From positions 66,046,854 to 66,110,853 of the forward strand of contig CM070580.1 of NCBI GenBank assembly GCA_036346355.1: a stretch of DNA of 64,000 nucleotides, in the 5' to 3' direction. Origin of the DNA: Rhipidocladum racemiflorum. Lineage: Eukaryota; Streptophyta; Magnoliopsida; Poales; Poaceae. The position numbers and the translations under genes were made by a program. The notes under the pieces are model-generated. The model was not told where the DNA came from. It searched no databases and worked only from the letters and a program-made list of their open reading frames with translations. This document shows positions 58,454-64,000 of this stretch, piece after piece. The stretch's first letter is position 1. Every line of letters begins with the position of its first letter.

Positions 58454-58652
58454 CAGGTTGGATTGTAGGCTCAACCCTAGCTAGAATGGTCGTAGTGAGG
58501 ATAAAACCTATTTTCTAAAGCTAAAATTGTGAAGACAAGAAATGACATCTCGACTTATCCCTTCTCTCTTTTCTTGTCTCTTGCTGAAATTTTCCCTTAC
58601 CTTGTCACAATTTAAAAATTCCGAGTTCTTACGTAAAGCACTCTTGTGACAG

Positions 58653-59262
58653 ATGGAGGAAGAGTTCAACCACGTTGATCTCGGGAGTTGGTCACGCCAT
58701 GGAACTTTGGCATATGCAACAAAGTCTCGGAGATTTTGAGAAGCCGCAATACCAAGTGGAAGTGATCAGACAAGCGGGATTGATCAAGGCTTGTGACGTG
58801 AAGATTGAGGTACCTGCTAGGAAAAAGGGCCAGTGCAATCGCCCGATACACCTGACCGCCAGGAGGTCTACAATGCAAATGGGTATCCAAGAGGTATCAC
58901 GACGAGCAATGCGGCACGTTACCCGTATCTACGCCAGAGAGTTGGAGAGCACGGTGTTCCGTTATCATCCGCGCAGCAATAACCTTCTTGACCCGAAGAC
59001 GATTCAGGATGAGAATGCCACGGTTACACAGTTGGCACGATTCGTCGTCGCCCAGGAGGATGTACTAGATAGTACAAGCAAAGAGCTACAGAAGGCCCGC
59101 AAGGAAATCACGACAGAGAAGAACAGATGGCGGGAAACTCAGGAGTATGTGGCACACCTTCTGCGAAGGATTGACGAGTTGGAGATGACTTTGTACGGAC
59201 TGCACTCCAGAGCGAAGACTCGAGCTACACGAACCAGATCCGGAGGAGTCGGATCTCGATGA
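58653..59262 (+). pseudogene. Extra ORF upstream of family C gag (ORF0-like)
   Basis: The ATG at 58653 (MEEEFNHVDL) is followed within 30 bases by a frame change. From 58675 one frame is open for 195 codons. It contains GIQEVSRRAMRHVTRIYARE, a helical QLARFVVAQEDVLDS and KELQKARKEITTEKNRW stretch likely to form a coiled coil, and RRIDELEM, then a basic tail. The minus-strand copy has the same segments at 37464-36875. It has no similarity to gag. Rice RIRE3/RIRE8-type elements have an ORF0 in this position. The role is unknown. Confidence 0.6.
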
Positions 59263-59651
59263 GGACACCGCTTCTTCGACTACCACAGAGGACACGATTC
59301 TTTGGACATGGCAATCGTTAGCGCCTATGCCACAAAGACACCGCACCAGGCCATGGAGGTTTTCTCGATGAGTGAGCATAGGTTCTATAGTGAGACTCCT
59401 TCGCCGAGTCGCGTCATAGAATAAAGAGTCACCCTTTAGGCGTTAGACTCCAGAGTTAGTTCGATTTGGATTTTCATTGTTTGCTGAGTGTGCAGTATGT
59501 GTTGCAAGGCCCTTAGGCATTGTAAGCAGCCATACCAAGTTATTAATAATAAAGTTGGACCTTAAAGTTACACCTTTCGCCCCGCATAAGTTCCATATTA
59601 CTTGTCTATTCTTGTTTCCCTCTCATCTCTAAACCTAGAGCAAATCGACAG
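59263..59651 (+). other. Spacer between ORF0 and gag of family C
   Basis: No coding pattern beyond the end of ORF0 is seen, although an acidic tail of ORF0 may continue in another frame to about 59300. The spacer is colinear with 36592-36874 on the minus strand. Confidence 0.45.
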
Positions 59652-60716
59652 ATGGTGAACACAGTGGAAACTTTGGAAACAATGGAAGTGGTTCTCGCCA
59701 AAGAAAACCCCAATGAGGAGCACCAGCACCGCCACCGGATGTGTAGAATTTGGAGCTTTTCTCGCTGCCTGCACTCGGTTGATGCATGCTATGATGCAAC
59801 AAATGCAACACGTCAACTGCTGTGATCCTTTGCTAATCAAGTTAATCGGGGACCACGCCAGAATACAAGGCTGTCGAGTTCATGAGAACTCACCCACCCA
59901 CTTTCTCTCGGGAATGCCAATCCATTGGAGGCCGATGATTGGTTAAGATCAATCGAGAGGAAGCTACACATAGCTCAATGCATAGGAAATGAGAAGGTAC
60001 TCTACGCTTCTCATCACCGGAAGGAACAAATTACCAGAATGGTGGGAGAACTTCGTGCCACGCAAGAGAACCCTCAAGATATCACTTGGGAAGAGTTCAC
60101 ACTGCATTCGACAGTATCACGTGCCTGAAGGAATCATGGACCTTAAGAAGGAGGAGTTCAGAGCACCGAAGCAAGGTAATCGGCCAGGTGGCGACTACGA
60201 ACAAGTTCACACACTAGCACGCCACGCTTTGAGGATGTAGCGACGGATAAATCCGCAGTCTCGCTTTTATGAAGGGACTTAACTCGGGATTGCAAGTAGG
60301 ATTGATCACCCACACCTTTCCAGATTTCCAAGAGCTGGTGAATAAGGCACTTATTCTTGAGGACAAAGCGCAAGGAACCGGATGAGAACAGAAGCGCAGG
60401 ATGCAACGCAAGGATCACGCCAGAGAACGCAATGGCGCTGAGAGTTGCACCAAATCAATTCTTGATTCCAACCACGTAATGCAACAAGGACATCATCCCG
60501 GCACCAAGACCTGTCAATCAGAACTACTGGACCCCAGCCCCGCTAGAAACACTACTCGAGCAGATCGGCAAGGAATAGTGAGACGCTGCTACAATCGCAA
60601 CGAGCCAGGACACTTTGCCAACAGTTGTCCGAAGAAGACAGCAGGAGTGACCCGATTCGCTTCAATCTAGGAACCACCCGGCTAGGACGCCAAAGACCAG
60701 AGCCACACCCCAAACC
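59652..60716 (+). pseudogene. gag: Family C gag, broken
   Basis: The start is the ATG at 59652 (MVNTVETLETMEVVL). Gag pieces are VHENSPTHFLSG (about 59880), EADDWLRSIERKLHIAQC (from 59928), ENPQDITWEEF (about 60070) and GIMDLKKEEFRA (about 60130). They are followed by FPDFQELVNKALILEDK (about 60320) and the zinc knuckle CYNRNEPGHFANSCPKK (about 60590-60640), where the second Cys is Arg. The pieces alternate between frames. Confidence 0.8.
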
Positions 60717-63700
60717 GTGGTGAGAGGCCGAGTCAACCATGTCACCGTAGATGCACTGCAGAATGCTACGAACGTTGTACTGGGTAAGTTACTTGTTAAC
60801 TCAGTACCTGCAACGGTTTTGTTTGACTCTGGAGCTTCGCATTCGTTTGTTTCGCAAGGCTTTGCTACTAGAAATGATTTGAGGATTGCAAGACTTAGAT
60901 GCATGCTTTTAGTTCAAACCCCTGGTTCCGAACTCCGAACGAAAGTAGGATGTTCCGGGGTGAGAATACTAATAGATGGAATAGAGTTCCTAGCAAACCT
61001 TATTATTCTAGAAACCCAGACCTTAGACATCATATTGGGAATGGATTGGTTATCCAACCACAAGGCTGTATTGGATTGTGGACGAAGGACTATCTCAGTT
61101 GAGAGCCCTTGTGGAAAGAAAGTGGAATTTCAAGCTACTGCTGTTAGAGATGGACAGTTGATGGTTAACAGCACCAAGGCAATCATCATAGAGGATGTCT
61201 CCGTAGTGAATGAGTACCCAGATGTTTTTCCCGAAGATCTACCTGGTATGCCGCCAGACAGGGACATAGAGTTTGTGATAGAGCTTGTACTGCACAAAGA
61301 CCGATAGCAAAGAGACCTTATCGGATGTTCACCGAGGAGTTGGTAGAGATGAAGAAACAGCTAGAAGAGTTAATGGAGAAAGGATTTATCAGACCGAGTT
61401 CGTCGCCGTGGGGAGCACCAGTTTTGTTTGTCAAGAAAAAGGACGGAAATTTCAGGATGTGCATCGACTACCGTGCACTCAATGAAGTCACCGTGAAGAA
61501 TAAGTATCCGCTACCCAGGATTGATGATTTGTTTGATCAGCTGAGAGGAGCCGGAGTTTTCTCCAAGATTGATCTCGAGATCGGGATACCATCGCTTGAA
61601 GATCCGATCGAGAAGATATTCAAGACTGCATTCTCGTCAAGATATGGACATTACGAGTTCTGATTATGTCCTTTGGATCGATTTAATGCGCCAAATTATT
61701 TCATGAATATGATGAATAAGGTGTTCATGGAATATTTGGACAAGTTTGTCGTCGTGTTCATAGATGATATTCTAATCTACTCCAAAGCGGAGGATGAACA
61801 TGCTTAGGACACTTAAGGCGAGTTTTGGAAAAGGCGAGGAACAAAGAACTTTTCGCCAAGTTCAGCAAGTGTGATTTTTGGAAGGACAAGGTGGAGTTTC
61901 TTGGACATGTAATGACCGCATGAAGGAGTCGCCGTAGATCCAAGCAAAGTAGAAGCCGTGTTACATTGGGAGCTGGCGAAGACTGTGACCCAGATTCGGT
62001 GTTTCCTTGGACTGGCGGGATACGACCGCCGTTTCCTCGGAGGCTTCTCGACAATTGTGAAACCTCTTACGCAATTGCTGAAGAAGGAAAAGAAGTTTGC
62101 ATGGACGCTTGAGAATGTGAGAAAGGATTTCAGAGTCAAGAAGCGATTGACATCAGACCGGTGTTAGTTCTACCGGATGTTGCTCAAAGCTTCGATATTT
62201 ATTGTGACGCATTGCGCCAAGGACTTGGATGTGTCTTTGTCACGAGAATGGAAAGGTCGCCGCTATGCATCAAGGCGATTGAGGCCGCATGAGGAAAATT
62301 ATCCGACACATGACCTAGAGTTAGGCCGTAGTAGTGCATGCTTTGAAGATATGGCGTCACTATCTCGATTGGAAACAGATGTGAAGTATATACGGATCAT
62401 AAGAGCCTTAAGTACATATTCACCCAATCGGATCTGAATATGAGGCGAGGAGATGGTTAGAGTTGATCAAGGACTATAATGTTGGAATCCATTACCATCC
62501 GGGAAGGCCAACGAGTAGCCGATGCTCGAGTCGGAAAAGCCATACCGTGAGTACGTTGCTGGCCACAAGTCAGGATGAGTTATGTGAGGATTTTCAGAAA
62601 ATGAAGATTGAGGTGGTACCTAGCGGATTCTTGGCCGCATTAGAAGTAAAGCCTACCCTAGAGGATCAGATCCGAGAAGGACAGAAGGATGATGACAAGA
62701 TCCGCAGGATTAAGTTTATCAAGGAGGAAGGCAAGGCAGAGGACTTCAAGTTGGATGAGCAAGGCACGTTGTGGATGAAGGATCGCATTTGTGTGCCTAA
62801 CAAGAAGGAGTTAAAGCAATCGATTACGGAAGAAGCCCATGACTCCAAGTACTCAATTCATCCCGAAGCGCCAAGATGTATCGATCTCAAGGAGAGATTA
62901 GTGGCCGAGTATGAAACGTGAAGTTGCCGAGCATGTTGCATTGTGCGACGTATGCCGAGAGTCAAGGCAATGCATCGAGACCAGCAGGATTGCTACACCA
63001 CTGAAAATACGAGTGGAAGTGGGAGGAAATCGTAATGGATTTCATTACCGGTTTGTAGAAGACTCAAGGAGGTTATGACTCCATATGGGTTATAGTGGAT
63101 CGCTTGACTAAAGTAGCCCATTTTATCCCAGTGAAGACCACTTACTCGGGAGATAAATTAGCGTAATTGTACATGATCAGATTGTCTGTTTGCACGAGTG
63201 CCAAAGAGGATTGTATCGGATGCAGGTACCCAATTTACCTCAAGGTTACGGAATAAGTTGCATGAAGCCATGGGAACCCGTTTGAACTTCAAGATACTTA
63301 TCATCCACAGACGGATGGACAGACCGAAAGAGTCAACCAGATTCTGGAGGATATGTTAAGAGCTTGTGCATTGGCTTATGCTACCTCTTGGGATAAGAGT
63401 TTGCCGTATGCCGAGTTCAGTTACAACAATAGTTATCAGGCTAGTTTACAGATGTCACCTTTTGAGGCACTGTATGGTCGACCCTGTCGGACGCCATTGA
63501 ATTGGAATGAGACCGGCGAGCGCCGTGTCTTTGGGCCTGATATTCTCCAAGAGGCTGAGGAGCAGATCGCCATGATTAGGGAAAGGTTGAAGTTAGCCCA
63601 ATCACGACAAAAGAGTTATGCTGACAACCTTCACCGAGACTTGAGTTTTGAATCAGAAGACTTTGTATACCTCAGAGTTACGCCTCTCAGGGGAGTTAAG

Positions 63701-64000
63701 AGGTTCCATGCCAAAGGGAAACTCGCACCCCGTTATGTTGGACCATTTAAGATTTTGAGCCGCAGAGGCGAAGTTGCTTATCAGCTGGAGTTGCCGCAGT
63801 CGTTAGCAGGAGTGCATGACGTATTCCATGTGTCCCAGTTGAAGAAGTGTCTCTGAGTTCCTGAGGAACAGACACCGCTAGAGTTAATTGAGTTGCAAGA
63901 GGATTTGACTTATAAGGAGCATCCCGTGAGGATTCTGGACACAATGGATCGAGAGACCAGAAATAAGTCAACCCGTTTCTGTAGAGTTCAGTGGAGCAAC
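60717..64000 (+). pseudogene. pol: Family C pol, broken and cut by the window end
   Basis: Protease is in the open stretch 60717-61307 (LFDSGASHSFVSQGF at about 60820, ILGMDWLSN at about 61036). RT is at 61325-61663 with MCIDYRALNEV, and its FIDDILIYS motif is near 61757-61783. RNase H pieces lie at 62170-62560 and the integrase zinc finger near 62850-62960. The integrase core (MDFITG) is near 63030 and the integrase C-terminal part at 63353-63856, with a TGA at 63854 where the reverse copy has CGA. The chromodomain starts at about 63925 and runs off the window. Several frame breaks prevent a polyprotein. Confidence 0.88.

Larger units (their letters stand above)
55029..64000 (+). mobile_element. 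Second family C gypsy element, 3' end beyond the window
   Basis: It has the same order as 28628-41211 but in plus orientation: LTR, tRNA-Met primer site, ORF0-like ORF, gag, protease, RT, RNase H, integrase and the start of the chromodomain. It is inserted in the antisense gene of the Tat element; CCGCG before 55029 is the expected duplication. Its coding regions have several frameshifts. Confidence 0.92.

Overview
This window is plant nuclear DNA, almost certainly from a grass (Poaceae). It is a stack of nested transposable elements with no recognisable host gene, rRNA or tRNA. The grass assignment rests on large chromodomain Ty3/gypsy elements with 2-3.5 kb LTRs, a Tat-lineage gypsy element with antisense extra ORFs, a copia element primed by initiator tRNA-Met, and CACTA transposons with grass-type subterminal repeats. 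An extra ORF upstream of gag in one family recalls the RIRE3/RIRE8 group of rice, so a rice-like genome is plausible, but the species cannot be fixed from the sequence alone.

Layout. 1-7105: a 5'-truncated Ty1/copia element (partial LTR, gag-pol remnants, complete 3' LTR). It sits inside the transposase gene of a minus-strand CACTA element (7106-11469), whose terminal zone also carries a plus-strand acidic ORF. 11470-14971: small-repeat territory: palindromic repeats, a LINE-like RNase H fragment, two copies of a GGTATACC foldback element, a 23-bp minisatellite, a Stowaway-like MITE and a short foldback. 14972-15691: the end of a second CACTA element, cut by a gypsy insertion.

15692-45450 is a composite gypsy block. 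It starts with the LTR, primer site and gag of family A. At about 19138 it switches abruptly to gag-pol of family B. It then runs into a B LTR (23357-26106), which also serves as 5' LTR for a second B internal region and a further, truncated B LTR (43567-45450). The second B copy is split in its RT domain by a complete 12.6-kb family C element in reverse orientation (28628-41211, 5-bp duplication GTTCA). A Tat-lineage element (45451-55028, continuing beyond the window) is inserted in the right-hand B LTR. A second family C element (55029 to the window end, plus strand) is inserted in the antisense gene of that Tat element.

Nearly all the coding regions are damaged by stops and frameshifts. 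The most informative observations are: the A/B chimera with its shared LTR; an antisense gene in the Tat element with two phase-compatible introns; the acidic ORF inside CACTA terminal repeats; dyad arrays in the C LTRs; and a cluster of CAG/CTG-centred sequence differences that crosses a transposon boundary and so looks like local consensus error. I found no convincing new multi-gene biological system.
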